Shown in pieces: positions 25,681-35,711 of a stretch of DNA of 64,000 nucleotides. The notes below the pieces were generated by a model. That model was not told the origin of the DNA. It worked only from the letters and a program-made list of their open reading frames with translations, and made no database searches. Origin of the DNA: Phycisphaerales bacterium (GTDB lineage Bacteria > Planctomycetota > Phycisphaerae > Phycisphaerales > UBA5793); NCBI GenBank assembly GCA_020852515.1, contig JADZAS010000013.1, positions 434,001 through 498,000 of the forward strand. Direction: 5' to 3'. The position numbers and the translations under genes are program-made. Each line of letters begins with the position of its first letter. The stretch's first letter is position 1.

Positions 25681-28191
25681 CTACTGATCCAGAATCGCAG
25701 CGCGGAACACCAGGCCGAACGTCCCCTGTGACCAGCCGCGGTATTGCGGGCGGAAGGCGAACAGGTGTACAGCGCCCTTGCCATGCTCGGCCCGCAGCCA
25801 GGCCCCCTGGCCCTCGATGATCTCAGGGCTCTTGATCCAACCTGAGAGGAGCACACGCGTCGGCGCGTAGCGCAGCAGCGTCTCCACCCGGCCGGCCGAC
25901 TCGATGCCCGCGTCTTTGCGCTCCTTGTCGTTCATGGGCCGAAACGCCGAGGAACCCGAGAAGAACAGCGCGACCGACTCGGGCAGCCCGACGGTGAGAT
26001 CGTGCTCTTCGGCGATGCCGCGCAGCACGCTGCCCGGGCAGGAGAACTCGCGCGCCTCCGGAGCGCGCGTCACGTTGGCCACCGGCAGTTTCATGAGGTC
26101 GATGGCCCATTGACTTGACGAGTCGAAGGTGATCAGTCTTCCGCCGCCGCGCACGAACTCCTCGACGGCGACGGCGCCCTCGGGCGACAAGCCGCGTGTG
26201 TATTCATCGGCGATGGAGCCGGGGCCGCGGCCTTCATCGAGTTGCCGCGCGCCAACGTCGGCGATGATGAGCACATCGAGGAAGTCCCCAAGCTGGCCGG
26301 CGCGGATCATCTCGTTGCGCACGGGGACGTACGGGATCTTCCACGTGTCGAGCACCCAGCGCATCCAGCCTTCATCCATGCTGCCCGACCACGGGCTGTA
26401 GAGGCCGATGCGCGGGAGGCGATCGACGACGATTGAATCGCCATCTTCCTGCGCGACCTCTTCAAGTTCGAAAAGCCCCCGCTGATCGCCGCTGGTGTTG
26501 AACTCCCACGTCCGGCCGTCAACCAGCGTTTGCGATACTTCCGTCCACGTCCCGCTGTGCCATGCTGAAAGCGGACCCGGCTCTCCGAACGCGCATCGAT
26601 CGTCTCCGACGAACCTTGCCGTTGCCTCACCGACCTGGCTCACGCGCTTGAGCGGCGCCTCGATCGCCTGCATCACCTCCACGCGCCTGACCCCGAGCAG
26701 GTACGGCAGCGTCCAGCCGGCCACGTCGTAGGGCGGATCGCCCTCTGGGTAGCGCTGCACTTCCATGAGGTCTTTGACGTGCGTGCCGTAGGGCTGCTCG
26801 CGCTGGATGACGATCGAGCCGGTGGGATAAGTGCGACCGTCGGCTTCGATCTCTGCTTCGCTCACGTTGATCTCGACGCCCGTGGCGAGCAGCACATCGA
26901 CAAATCGCGCCACGGCGTCGGGATCGCGATTGTCGCTGGGAATGATCCACGCGCGCGGCGCGCCCTCTTCGGCTGCTGCAATCGCCCGCTGCGCTGCATC
27001 GGCCGCGTTGCGCAGCCACAGCGACGGCTCGCGCGACAGACTGCCCACGAGTGAGCGGCCGAAGGCCATCTCGTAGTCGATGATGTCGCGGAGGCGCCAC
27101 CACCCGCCGGGCCACGGCATCGGGAACTGGTTGGAAGGCGCGTACTCGCGCTGAACCGGCCCGGAAAGCCGATTGATGGGCAGGAAGATCGGCGAGGCCA
27201 GGTTGGCCGACGCGGCCTCGGTGAGAATGCCGATGATGTTGTGCCGCACGGGCACGTTGCGATTGCCGCCGTTCCACCACATATCGTACGAGACGCCGGT
27301 CGACACGCCGGTGAACCCTTCGCGCGTCAGGTCGAGCAGGGCCCGGCTGCCCAGTGCATCAATTCCCGTGATGATGTTCGGATCGAGATTCGGATTGAGC
27401 GGATCGCGATATGGAGGCACGAACAGCCGCTCGCCGCTGCTGCCCTGCTGATGCACATCCCAGTAGATCTGCGGAAACCACTCCGTATAGAGCAGTTCGC
27501 TCACGATGCGTGTTTCGTTCTGCGTCAGCATGAACCAGTCGCGGTTGTTGTCGTGCCCGGAGTAGTACTGGTACAACTTGAGCAGGTCAGCGCCCTCGTG
27601 CGGCGTGCCGACGGTCTGGCGATACCAGTTCGTCACGTGATCGATGCCGTCCGGATTGGTCATGTAGAGCACGACGACCATCTTGTCGCGCGCGCTCTTC
27701 CACGGCTCATCATCTGACGTCGCCAGGGTGTAGGCGAACTCCATGCCGAACTGCACGCCGGCGCATTCGGTGGCGTGCATGGCGCACGAGACAAACAGCG
27801 TCACCCGCCCGTCGCCCGCGGCGCGCTCGATCTCCTCGGCGCTGCGGCCGCGCGGGTCGGCAAGGATTCGCGCATTGGCCTTGATGGCGTCGAGGTCGTT
27901 GAGGTTGGCCTCGCTGGAGATGATGCTGATGAGAAAGTCGCGGCCTTCGGTCGTTGTGCCGACTTTCGTGGTGATGACGTTTGGGCTTTCTTCGCCCAGG
28001 CGAAGGAGATAGGAACTGGTCTCCGCCCAGTCGGTCAGGGTGAAGTCGCCGCCAACGGGCCGGCCGAGGTGCTCGGCGGGCGACGTAACATCGGTGCCCG
28101 AGTGAACCGTGAGTCCCAGGGTCGGCTGCAGCGCCAAGCAGCCCAGCACACACGCCGCCACCATATCCCGCATCATGCCTGCTCCCGTCAT
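25681..28191 (-). CDS. Secreted M14-family zinc carboxypeptidase-like protein (large form)
   Basis: The protein is 836 residues with a signal peptide to about residue 28. The M14 catalytic domain has the zinc motif H139-A-T-E142 and the third ligand His 247 in YWDVHQQG, with HDNNRDWF nearby. The C-terminal half (about 490-830) is a long extension including an IIADVGARQLDEGRG segment. It may fold as a glutamine-amidotransferase-like or beta-rich accessory domain. Two starts fit: ATG 28191 (GGAG upstream) and ATG 28176 (GGGAG five bases upstream). It is likely a periplasmic or extracellular peptidase; the substrate is unknown. Confidence 0.85.
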   Translation of the reverse strand: MTGAGMMRDMVAACVLGCLALQPTLGLTVHSGTDVTSPAEHLGRPVGGDFTLTDWAETSSYLLRLGEESPNVITTKVGTTTEGRDFLISIISSEANLNDLDAIKANARILADPRGRSAEEIERAAGDGRVTLFVSCAMHATECAGVQFGMEFAYTLATSDDEPWKSARDKMVVVLYMTNPDGIDHVTNWYRQTVGTPHEGADLLKLYQYYSGHDNNRDWFMLTQNETRIVSELLYTEWFPQIYWDVHQQGSSGERLFVPPYRDPLNPNLDPNIITGIDALGSRALLDLTREGFTGVSTGVSYDMWWNGGNRNVPVRHNIIGILTEAASANLASPIFLPINRLSGPVQREYAPSNQFPMPWPGGWWRLRDIIDYEMAFGRSLVGSLSREPSLWLRNAADAAQRAIAAAEEGAPRAWIIPSDNRDPDAVARFVDVLLATGVEINVSEAEIEADGRTYPTGSIVIQREQPYGTHVKDLMEVQRYPEGDPPYDVAGWTLPYLLGVRRVEVMQAIEAPLKRVSQVGEATARFVGDDRCAFGEPGPLSAWHSGTWTEVSQTLVDGRTWEFNTSGDQRGLFELEEVAQEDGDSIVVDRLPRIGLYSPWSGSMDEGWMRWVLDTWKIPYVPVRNEMIRAGQLGDFLDVLIIADVGARQLDEGRGPGSIADEYTRGLSPEGAVAVEEFVRGGGRLITFDSSSQWAIDLMKLPVANVTRAPEAREFSCPGSVLRGIAEEHDLTVGLPESVALFFSGSSAFRPMNDKERKDAGIESAGRVETLLRYAPTRVLLSGWIKSPEIIEGQGAWLRAEHGKGAVHLFAFRPQYRGWSQGTFGLVFRAAILDQ

Positions 28192-28372
28192 CAGGTCTCT
28201 CCGCAACCGGCGCACCGCGGCGCCGGCGTGCACTCTAGCCAGCCGGGCCCGCCGCCGCGCCGCACCCCCGGCGGGCGACGGCGGGGCGCAGAGCGAATCC
28301 CTCACCCGCGGGGACGGGCGGGCGATGCACAATTGAGATGACACCGATCCGAAGATCGCAAGGAGGTCGAGT

Positions 28373-28753
28373 ATGTCGCTCACCGTGCACGCTATTGAGA
28401 TGACCACGCGCGCCGACGGCCGGACCATCGTCTTCCGCCTGACCGGCAAACTCACGCGCGATGACTACGAAATGTTCGTGCCCGCGCTGGAAAGCGCCAT
28501 CGAAGAGCACGGGCGCATCCGCCTGCTCGTCGATCTGATGGACTTCCACGGCTGGACCGCCGGCGCCCTGTGGGAAGACATCAAGTTCGACGCCAGGCAC
28601 TTCAGCGACATCGAGCGCGTGGCGCTCGTGGGCGAAAGCCGATGGGAGAAGGGCATGGCCATGTTCTGCAAGCCCTTCACCGCCGCCACGGTCCGCTACT
28701 TCAACACGGCGCGGCGTGATGAGGCGGTGCGATGGATCGAGGAGCCGAACTGA
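28373..28753 (+). CDS. SpoIIAA-like STAS/SEC14-type protein
   Basis: This 126-residue cytoplasmic protein has the SpoIIAA-like fold seen in many bacteria: FRLTGKLTRDDYEMFVPALE, then IRLLVDLMDFHGW and IERVALVGESRWEKGMAMFC. GGAGG lies before the ATG. It is transcribed away from the M14 peptidase. Members of this family lack a firmly known function; lipid or small-molecule binding has been proposed. Confidence 0.82.
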   Translation: MSLTVHAIEMTTRADGRTIVFRLTGKLTRDDYEMFVPALESAIEEHGRIRLLVDLMDFHGWTAGALWEDIKFDARHFSDIERVALVGESRWEKGMAMFCKPFTAATVRYFNTARRDEAVRWIEEPN

Positions 28754-28813
28754 TACGGGGATTTTTCGCCGCGGCCGGAACACTTCGCGGCGCAAACCGA
28801 ATAATGCTGGCAG

Positions 28814-29680
28814 ATGCGATGGCGTCTGCCATTCCGCCGCCTGCGCCCCGGCCGCAAGACGCGGCGCGTGCTCGGCCTGCTGCTCATCGTCGCGCTGGCG
28901 ACCTACAGCTACGTTTACGTGCAGGTCGAGCGCTCTCAGTCGCCCACCGACCGGTACATGACGCTCGAGGACGGCCGGCGGCTGGCGTATCTCGCCATCA
29001 ACGCCCAGCCGTCGCCGCGACATCGTGTCGTGCTCATTCACGGCGCTCCGACGCACGCAGGCAGTTGGCTCACGTTCATCCGCCGCTGCGCGTGGACGTT
29101 TTCCGACGTCGAGTTCATCATCGTCGATCGTCTCGGCTACGGCAACTCGGATCGCGCGAGCGAACCGAGTCTTGAAGCCCAGGCGCGCAGTCTCGAACCC
29201 TTCCTCCAGCCCGGCGTCATCCTCGTCGGCCATTCGTACGGCGGACCGGTCGCGCTGCGCGCCGCGGCGGATTATCCTGACCTCGTCGGCGGCGTCGTCC
29301 TGGCGGCGGGCGCGTGCGATGCGAACATGAACGACTCCCAAACACTGCGCTGGCTGCTTGACCAGGTTCCCATTGTCATGCCTCAAACCTGGGCGACGAG
29401 CAACCGCGAATTGCTCGCGCTCACCGATGAGAACCGGTCCATGCAGCCTCTGCCCGACCGCGTGCGCTGTCCGGTTGCGATGGTGCATGGCACGTGGGAT
29501 CCGGTCTGCCCGCACGACGGCACGGCGCGCTACCTGCAGGAGCAGCTGGTCAACGCGGCGGGGTTTGATCTCGTCACGCTCCCCCGCGCCGGCCACAATG
29601 TGCATCTCAATCACCCGCAGGAGATCGCCGCCGAACTGCACGCGATGCTGACGGCTGCGGGTAGCCGCGCCACCAACTGA
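28814..29680 (+). CDS. Membrane-anchored alpha/beta hydrolase
   Basis: The protein is 288 residues with an N-terminal basic stretch and membrane segment (about 16-38). The hydrolase core has the oxyanion HGAP, nucleophile elbow GHSYGG (Ser), acid Asp in GTWDPVCP and catalytic His in RAGHNVHLNH. It probably faces the periplasm. No good ribosome site precedes the ATG. It lies 60 bases downstream of the STAS-like gene. The substrate cannot be inferred. Confidence 0.83.
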   Translation: MRWRLPFRRLRPGRKTRRVLGLLLIVALATYSYVYVQVERSQSPTDRYMTLEDGRRLAYLAINAQPSPRHRVVLIHGAPTHAGSWLTFIRRCAWTFSDVEFIIVDRLGYGNSDRASEPSLEAQARSLEPFLQPGVILVGHSYGGPVALRAAADYPDLVGGVVLAAGACDANMNDSQTLRWLLDQVPIVMPQTWATSNRELLALTDENRSMQPLPDRVRCPVAMVHGTWDPVCPHDGTARYLQEQLVNAAGFDLVTLPRAGHNVHLNHPQEIAAELHAMLTAAGSRATN

Positions 29681-29857
29681 AGCGCCCCCGGAAAAGTCGC
29701 GGATTCTGATGCAGCACCGCCACCTGCCGCGTGATCGTTTGTCGCTGCGCGGATTTCGATGCCGGGCGCGCGGCGCAGTTACGAGTGTATCTGATGAACA
29801 CCAGTCGCGCGAACGTCGTCGCGGCTGCTCATCAGCTCTCTCGAAAGGAGGCACATC

Positions 29858-30877
29858 ATGTGCCAGAACAACTCTCTCATGGCGCGCACTCTCTGCGCCG
29901 CCCTTGCACTGGCCACGCTCAGCCCGCTGGCGCTGGCCAAGGACGCCACCATGACCTTCACGACGCCCAGCAATCGTCGCGCCGCTACGGTAAAGGTCAG
30001 TCTGGATCCGTATCGCGATGCCCAGGTCGTCATCCCCGCCGGCTCGACCGTGGAGCAGAAGCGCGACCTGATCCGCGATGCCATCAAGGCGGCGAACCCG
30101 AATCTGACGGTCGAAAACGTCGGCACGACCGGGCTGAAGATCAAGGACATCCACGACAACACCACCGTAACCTTCGACCCCGGCGAAACGGGCGAGGCCA
30201 ATGACAAGATCGCCTGCGCCGCGCCGCCCAACGGAGCCATCGAATTCACCGGCTTCTTTGATCCGATGGACTGGAACAGCCAGCCCGCCGTGTTCACCGC
30301 CGGCATCGTCACCGACGTCGGCGAACTCACGGTCCAGGTTTCCGCGAGCGAACTCAACTTCCAGACCGAAGGCCCGATCATCTGTCAGGCGCTGTTTCAG
30401 CGGCTCGCGCCGCAGGCGCCTCAGTATGGCGCCAACGTACTGTTCGCGGGCGATCGCCTCGAAGTCTACTTCGATCCCGCGTACTCCATCCAGACCGGCG
30501 GCGTGATCTTCGGCAGCACTTCTCAGAGCCCCGGCAACTCCGGCTCCCTGAGCACCGGCCGGGCCACCGGCTATCACGCCCAGGTGACGGGCTCCTGCCC
30601 GGGCACCGTCGATCTCCACTGGAGCGGCGCCAATCCGGGTCAGCAGCAAGGCGTGGTCTTCGCGCTCAACACCGGCTCGTTTGTCGTGCCTAACGGCCCG
30701 TGCCAGGGCACGCAATTGGGCCTGGGCACGAGCGGCCTGCAGCTCTACGCCACCATCGGCACCGGCAACGGCTCGGGCACGATCAGCGCCTCGGTGAACC
30801 AGTCGGCGTGCGGCGGCTACGTGCAGTTGATCGCGCTGCCCTCCTGCGCGACGAGCAACGTGGCCCGCGTACCGTGA
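29858..30877 (+). CDS. Secreted protein with C-terminal Cys-rich TSNVA module
   Basis: The protein is 339 residues with a signal peptide ending LSPLALA. The N-terminal part (about 30-240) is beta-rich, without recognised motifs. The last 94 residues (about 246-339) form a module with four Cys: SCPGTVDLHW, GPCQGTQLGLG, SACGGYVQL and the end CATSNVARVP. The same module ends four other proteins in this window, most closely the one at 48864. AAAGGAGG precedes the ATG. A strong terminator follows. It is probably surface or matrix associated. Confidence 0.75.
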   Translation: MCQNNSLMARTLCAALALATLSPLALAKDATMTFTTPSNRRAATVKVSLDPYRDAQVVIPAGSTVEQKRDLIRDAIKAANPNLTVENVGTTGLKIKDIHDNTTVTFDPGETGEANDKIACAAPPNGAIEFTGFFDPMDWNSQPAVFTAGIVTDVGELTVQVSASELNFQTEGPIICQALFQRLAPQAPQYGANVLFAGDRLEVYFDPAYSIQTGGVIFGSTSQSPGNSGSLSTGRATGYHAQVTGSCPGTVDLHWSGANPGQQQGVVFALNTGSFVVPNGPCQGTQLGLGTSGLQLYATIGTGNGSGTISASVNQSACGGYVQLIALPSCATSNVARVP

Positions 30878-30910
30878 TCATCGATTCGACGGCGCCTCTC
30901 GGATAGACGC

Positions 30911-30940
30911 AAAGGAGCGCGGCACACGCCGCGCTTCTTT
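30911..30940 (+). terminator. Intrinsic terminator
   Basis: GCGCGGC-ACAC-GCCGCGC (30917-30934) is a perfect stem, extended by AAAG/CTTT pairing, and runs into TTCTTT. It ends the transcript of the secreted protein gene and lies tail to tail with the FG-GAP gene. Confidence 0.75.
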
Positions 30941-30987
30941 CGTTCCATCATGATGCGGATGGTCAGCGGCCCATTTGCAGACCATCA

Positions 30988-32511
30988 TCACTCCTCGATC
31001 CGCGCCGCTCGAAATGGAGTCTTGACCGAGTCGCGCCCGCCCGGGCCGCGCCTGACGACCGCCTGCGTGGTGAGAGTCACGAGCGGCGCCTGGGCCGGCA
31101 CCATCTTGCTCAAGACGGCAATTCCCGATTCGTTCGCGGTGGCGGCGCCGAGGACGATCACCGGATCAAGCAGATCGAGCGTCGCCCCTCCGAGCAGCGA
31201 CTGGCCGACGCTGTTTCCGGCACCCGTGATCGAGGCGAGGAACACCACCTGCTCGCCCGGGTTGGCGCGACGGACGCCAAAGCTCGCCTGCTCTCCGCGG
31301 ACGAGCGGCGTCTGATGCAACTCCAAACGGGTTTGTGACGCATTTGGATAGACAACCGCTCCGTATCGGCCCGGCGTGGCGATGTCCCATCGCCCGTCTC
31401 CGTGAATCTCCTCCACCAGTACATCGCCCGCCCAGCCGCCGTGCAGCGTCCGCACACTGGTGAGGAATCCTGAGCCGGTGTTCTGCAGCACGTAGAGGTA
31501 CAGGCTGCTGTTCACGGCGATGTCGAGGCGACCGTCGGTGTCAAAGTCGGCCGTAGCGACGGATACGACATATTCCTCCGGGATTTCCATATTGGGCCCG
31601 AACCGCACGCTCTGCTCTTCGGTGTAGAGCACGCGCACGAGCGCCGGTCCCGGGGCGTAGTAGTTGACTCTTGAGCCGACGAGGATGGTGTCGAGATCGC
31701 CATCGCCATCCATGTCTCCCTGCGCGATGCGGTCGAGGTCGTTCTCCGGCCAGGAGACATCGATCTGCTGCGACGCGAAGTTGCGCCCGTTGCCGTTGTT
31801 GAGCAGCAGCACAACGGCGCTGCCGCAACCCCAGTAGTACAGGCAGCCGCTCAGGTAGGCGATGGTGAGGTCCACATCGCCGTCCCGATCGACATCGCCG
31901 GGCACGATCTGCAGCGCACCGGGACCGAGGCCACCGCTGAAGTAGTAGATCATGCCGGACTCGCTTTGCGTGCGGCTGAAGTTCCAGATCGCGTTGACTT
32001 CGGGGTTGCGGCGAATGTGAACGATGTCGAGCCAGCCGTTGCCATCGAGATCCGCGAGTTCGAATGATCGCGCGAAGTAGTCGTAGCGGATGTGCTGGAA
32101 TTCGCCGTTACGGCCGTCGCCGCTGTTGTACCAGATGGAGAACCCCGTCCACCAGGAATAGGTTTCGAGGAAGACGAGATCGACGGCGCCGTCGCCATCG
32201 ACGTCGCCGGCGCGCATGGTTCCCTGCTCGCGCCCCAGCACGGGGACGATCGTGTCCAGCAGCAATTCACCCCCGCCCTGGTTGAGGTAGATGTAGATGG
32301 CATCCTCGTTGAGGACGGCCAGATCGTTCAGCGCATCGCCGTTGAGGTCGGCGACGACAGACGAGATGGCCGGCTGGGCGTCAACGTAATACACGGGCTG
32401 GCCGAACTGGATCTGCCCGTCGGCCGCGGTGCAGGCAATGGACCCGATTCCGAGGGCCGTCAGCGCCTGGGCGGAGGCGGCGCGACTTCTGTGTTGTTCT
32501 GGTTGACGCAC
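30988..32511 (-). CDS. Secreted FG-GAP/VCBS-repeat protein with C-terminal RGPGG module
   Basis: The protein is about 507 residues with a signal-like N-terminus (ALTALGIGSIACTAADG). There are at least six FG-GAP-type repeats with calcium-loop motifs DLNGDALND, DVDGDGAVD, DLDGNGWLD, DVDRDGDVD, DMDGDGDLD and DFDTDGRLD, giving a beta-propeller. The last 110 residues form a second C-terminal module (RGEQASFGV, NPGEQVVFL, QAVVRRGPGG), shared with the 52185 protein. The start is GTG 32511, which has AGGAGA six bases upstream; the frame is open further upstream but overlaps the previous gene. It is the last gene of a four-gene operon. Confidence 0.83.
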   Translation of the reverse strand: MRQPEQHRSRAASAQALTALGIGSIACTAADGQIQFGQPVYYVDAQPAISSVVADLNGDALNDLAVLNEDAIYIYLNQGGGELLLDTIVPVLGREQGTMRAGDVDGDGAVDLVFLETYSWWTGFSIWYNSGDGRNGEFQHIRYDYFARSFELADLDGNGWLDIVHIRRNPEVNAIWNFSRTQSESGMIYYFSGGLGPGALQIVPGDVDRDGDVDLTIAYLSGCLYYWGCGSAVVLLLNNGNGRNFASQQIDVSWPENDLDRIAQGDMDGDGDLDTILVGSRVNYYAPGPALVRVLYTEEQSVRFGPNMEIPEEYVVSVATADFDTDGRLDIAVNSSLYLYVLQNTGSGFLTSVRTLHGGWAGDVLVEEIHGDGRWDIATPGRYGAVVYPNASQTRLELHQTPLVRGEQASFGVRRANPGEQVVFLASITGAGNSVGQSLLGGATLDLLDPVIVLGAATANESGIAVLSKMVPAQAPLVTLTTQAVVRRGPGGRDSVKTPFRAARIEE

Positions 32512-32540
32512 GATGATTCTCCTGACCTCACACGACACTG

Positions 32541-34112
32541 CTATTGCACCCGCGCGGCGTTGCTGGCGACACACATCGAGAGATCCACCAACTGAATGAA
32601 GCCGCCGCACGCTGCCGGTCCGGCGTTCGTATTGAGCACGCGCGCGCCATGAGGATCGGAGCGGCCGGTCCAGACGATCTGCAACCGATTGGGGTCAAGG
32701 TACAGCTGCAGGCCGGCGCAGGGCATCCCGCCGGGAATCGTCTGCAGGCCCGGCGATGGCGAGAAGAGAATCGCCGCGTCGCCACCGGGGCTGGCGTTCG
32801 ACCACTGCACGCTTGCCGCGCCGCCTCCCGGGCACGAGGCATCCACGGACAACGCAATGCCCGGCACCGTCAACTGGGCGGCGCGGCTGATGATCTGCCC
32901 GCACTCGCCCTCGATCACCACGTCATACGCCGCCGCATCGAGCGGCCAGACGCGGCGGATGATGAGTGTGTCCGTCGCGGCGCCGCGGATGTTGCCGCCA
33001 TCGGTGAGATCGACGCCATCGCGACGCCAGCGGTAGGCGCGCGGCGTCTGTCCCGTGGTCGCGACGGAGAATACTGCCTCGCGTCCGATGGCGATGTCAT
33101 GGTCCTGCGGATGCTGGCGCACCCACAACAGTGGCTGCATCTCCCAGGTATCGCTGTAATCGGTTCTGCCGGGATTGAGGCCCCCGCCGAAGAGCACGAT
33201 GCGCTGGCGTGCGGCGTCGTACGCGGCGGCGCTCTCGTGCCGAACGAATGGCCCTTCGCCGGTCCGCGCAACTCGGCGCCACGTCTGGCCGTTCCACTCC
33301 CACGTTTCACCGGTCGAGACATCATTGGCAGAGCCGCCGAAGTAGACGGCCACGCCGCGCATTGAGTCGAAGGCGGTGGCTCCGCGCAGCGGCATTTCGG
33401 GTCCATCCGCCTCCAGCAGCGTCCACTCCGCGCCATCCCATGACCACGTATCACGAAAATTGTTCGTATCATCTGTGCCACTATGCAACATGCATGCCGC
33501 TCGCACAGTGTCGTATACCATCCGGCCGGAATAACGGCCGGGCGGACCGACTTCATTGGCCACGAGCTTCCACGCTGTCCCGTCCCACTCCCACGTATCG
33601 CGATAGAGATTTGAACTGCGGCTTCCGCCGAAGAGCACCGTCACACCGCGCCGCGCATCGAAGGCCATGCATGGGTCAACTCGCGGCGACGGGCCCTGCT
33701 CGGCGACGAGAGACCACTGGACGCCGTCCCACTCCCACGTGTCACCAAGCGTGCTGCTCCCGGAGCCGCCGAAGATGACCAGCCGATCGCGCCACGAGTC
33801 GTAGGCGATTCCGGCCCAGGATCGCGCGGGTGGTCCGCCGTCGGCGAGCATCGTCCACTCGGATCCATCCCACTGCCAGAGATCATCGTGTCGGGTGTTC
33901 AGCCAGTTTCCGCCACCGAACATGAGCGTGACGTGCCTCAGGCTGTCGTACGCCATGGCGTGCGACCGCCGCGCCCCGGGCCCGGTCTGGGCGACCTGGC
34001 TCCACCCGGCACACTGGCGCGCCAGCGCTGCCTCGCCGGCGCACAGGAGGATCGCGCACAGCGCCATCATCAATGCGAGAGATGCCGGCGGGGGCGCGTG
34101 TGATTCCCTCAT
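32541..34112 (-). CDS. Secreted kelch-type beta-propeller protein, paralog 1
   Basis: The protein is 523 residues with a signal peptide. There are six kelch-like blades with the repeat AYDS...(V)LFGG...DTWEWDG.W, from about residue 48 to 340. An Ig-like domain follows at about 345-425 (GQTPRAYRWRRDG, TDTLIIRRVWPLDA), then the Cys-rich C-terminal module (SCPGGG, PCAGLQL, AACGGFIQL, CVASNAARVQ). GGAG lies before the ATG. It follows the 34125 gene by 12 bases. It is probably a carbohydrate- or protein-binding surface protein; no catalytic residues are evident. Confidence 0.83.
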   Translation of the reverse strand: MRESHAPPPASLALMMALCAILLCAGEAALARQCAGWSQVAQTGPGARRSHAMAYDSLRHVTLMFGGGNWLNTRHDDLWQWDGSEWTMLADGGPPARSWAGIAYDSWRDRLVIFGGSGSSTLGDTWEWDGVQWSLVAEQGPSPRVDPCMAFDARRGVTVLFGGSRSSNLYRDTWEWDGTAWKLVANEVGPPGRYSGRMVYDTVRAACMLHSGTDDTNNFRDTWSWDGAEWTLLEADGPEMPLRGATAFDSMRGVAVYFGGSANDVSTGETWEWNGQTWRRVARTGEGPFVRHESAAAYDAARQRIVLFGGGLNPGRTDYSDTWEMQPLLWVRQHPQDHDIAIGREAVFSVATTGQTPRAYRWRRDGVDLTDGGNIRGAATDTLIIRRVWPLDAAAYDVVIEGECGQIISRAAQLTVPGIALSVDASCPGGGAASVQWSNASPGGDAAILFSPSPGLQTIPGGMPCAGLQLYLDPNRLQIVWTGRSDPHGARVLNTNAGPAACGGFIQLVDLSMCVASNAARVQ

Positions 34113-34124
34113 ATCGCATCTCCA

Positions 34125-35684
34125 TCATCGAATGACGGCTGTGTTGCTCGTCACGCAGTAGTCCACATCGACGATCTGTATCGACCCGCCGCACGCCTGC
34201 GGGCTGGCTGACACATCAAGAGTCCGGCTGCCGTCGGCATTCGACACGCCGCGCCAGACGATCCGGGCTGACTGGTTCAGCCCGAGCGGCAGCCCGGCGC
34301 ACGGCATTCCGGGCGGAATGAGCCGGAATCCCTGCGCATTGGCAAACAGCAGCGCCACGTCCCCGGCTGAACTCGCATCGAACCAGTGCACGCGGAGCGG
34401 ACCGCCCTGCGGACACGTCGCATCTGCAGTTAGTCGCGTGTCGCGCACGACGAGTTGAGCCGCGCCGCTGGCGAGGTCTCCACAGTCGGCGGAGATGACG
34501 ACGTCATAGCGCCCCGCGTCAAGCGGCCAGACGTGTCGAATCGTGAGCGTGTCGGTTATCGCGCCGCGGATGTTGCCGCCGTCGATCAGGTCGCGACCAT
34601 CACGGCGCCAGCGGTAACCGCGCGGCGTCTGTCCGCGCGTCTCGACCGAAAACACCGCTGGCTGGCCGAGGCGCAGGATCTGGCTCTCCGGGTTTCGGAT
34701 GAGGCGCAGCGGACCCTTCATGAGCCACGTGTCGCCATGGAGGATCTGGCCGGGCCTGGTCGAACCGCCGAAGAGCACGACGCACTCGCGCGCCTGGTCG
34801 TAGACGAGGGAGGAGAATTCGCGCTGGAGTGGCCCTTGTCCCGTTTCAGAGATGAGTTGCCATTCATAACCGTTCCACGCCCACGCATCACCGACGGACA
34901 GACTGTTCACGTATCCGCCGAAATAGATGGGCGCCTGCCGGATGTCGTCGTACGTCAGCGCGCCGCTGATTCCCATTCCCGGCGCGGAGTCCGACAGCAG
35001 ACGCCACTGCGAGCCGTCCCACGACCACGTTTCATCCATCCAGCCCCAATCCTCGTCAAACCCGCCAAACAGCAGGCACTGCTGTCGCGCGCGGTCGTAC
35101 GTGAGGCAAGCCTGCGAGCGGGCGGGTGGACCCTCGACGACAACCTGAATCCACGACTCGCCGTCCCAGAGCCACGTGTCTCCACTGGGCCCCGAGCCGC
35201 CGTAAAGGACGGTGACACCGCGAGCTTCGTCAAAGGTCATCGCGACGGAATAGCGGCGCCCGGGCCCGACTGAGAACTCATCGGCAACCTGCTCCCAGCT
35301 CTGCCCATCCCATTCCCACGTGTCGCCGAAGCGCGCACTGCTGAGTCCGGCGCCGCCGAACACGACGACGCGCGCGCGCCGATCGTCGTAGGCCATTCCG
35401 AAACTGCTGCGCGGCGCGGGGCCGCCGGAGGCGACCTGCGTCCACCCGCGGGCGTCCCAAACCCAGGTGTCATCGTACCTGGAGTAGTTCATGTCGGCGC
35501 CGCCGAAGAGGACGGTCCGTTGCACCACGGTGTCATAGACCATGCCAAAGGTGCGCCTCGGCACGGGTCCACTCTCGGCCGCGAGCGTCCACTCGACGCA
35601 GTGTTGCGCCTGGATGAGCGCGGGACAGCAGACGAGCATCAGCATGCCGAGCAGGAACGTGTACGGGCGCTGCGCTGGATTCAT
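34125..35684 (-). CDS. Secreted kelch-type beta-propeller protein, paralog 2
   Basis: The protein is 519 residues with the same plan as its neighbours: signal peptide ending ALIQA, six blades (MVYDTVVQRTVLFGG, DTWVWDARGW and so on), an Ig-like segment (GQTPRGYRWRRDGRDLIDGG) and the C-terminal module (TCPQGGPL, PCAGLPLGL, ACGGSIQIVD, CVTSNTAVIR). It is closest to paralog 1 in the Ig-like region, so these two are the more recent duplication. GGGAG precedes the ATG. It lies 27 bases after the 35712 gene. Confidence 0.83.
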   Translation of the reverse strand: MNPAQRPYTFLLGMLMLVCCPALIQAQHCVEWTLAAESGPVPRRTFGMVYDTVVQRTVLFGGADMNYSRYDDTWVWDARGWTQVASGGPAPRSSFGMAYDDRRARVVVFGGAGLSSARFGDTWEWDGQSWEQVADEFSVGPGRRYSVAMTFDEARGVTVLYGGSGPSGDTWLWDGESWIQVVVEGPPARSQACLTYDRARQQCLLFGGFDEDWGWMDETWSWDGSQWRLLSDSAPGMGISGALTYDDIRQAPIYFGGYVNSLSVGDAWAWNGYEWQLISETGQGPLQREFSSLVYDQARECVVLFGGSTRPGQILHGDTWLMKGPLRLIRNPESQILRLGQPAVFSVETRGQTPRGYRWRRDGRDLIDGGNIRGAITDTLTIRHVWPLDAGRYDVVISADCGDLASGAAQLVVRDTRLTADATCPQGGPLRVHWFDASSAGDVALLFANAQGFRLIPPGMPCAGLPLGLNQSARIVWRGVSNADGSRTLDVSASPQACGGSIQIVDVDYCVTSNTAVIR

Positions 35685-35711
35685 GCCGCTTCTCCCTCTC
35701 GGTTCGGGGCC

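Noticed and set aside
28235-30715. Minus-strand open frame of 826 codons covering 28.2-30.7 kb
   Set aside because: It lies opposite three plausible plus-strand genes (STAS-like, alpha/beta hydrolase, secreted protein) and shows no protein motif.
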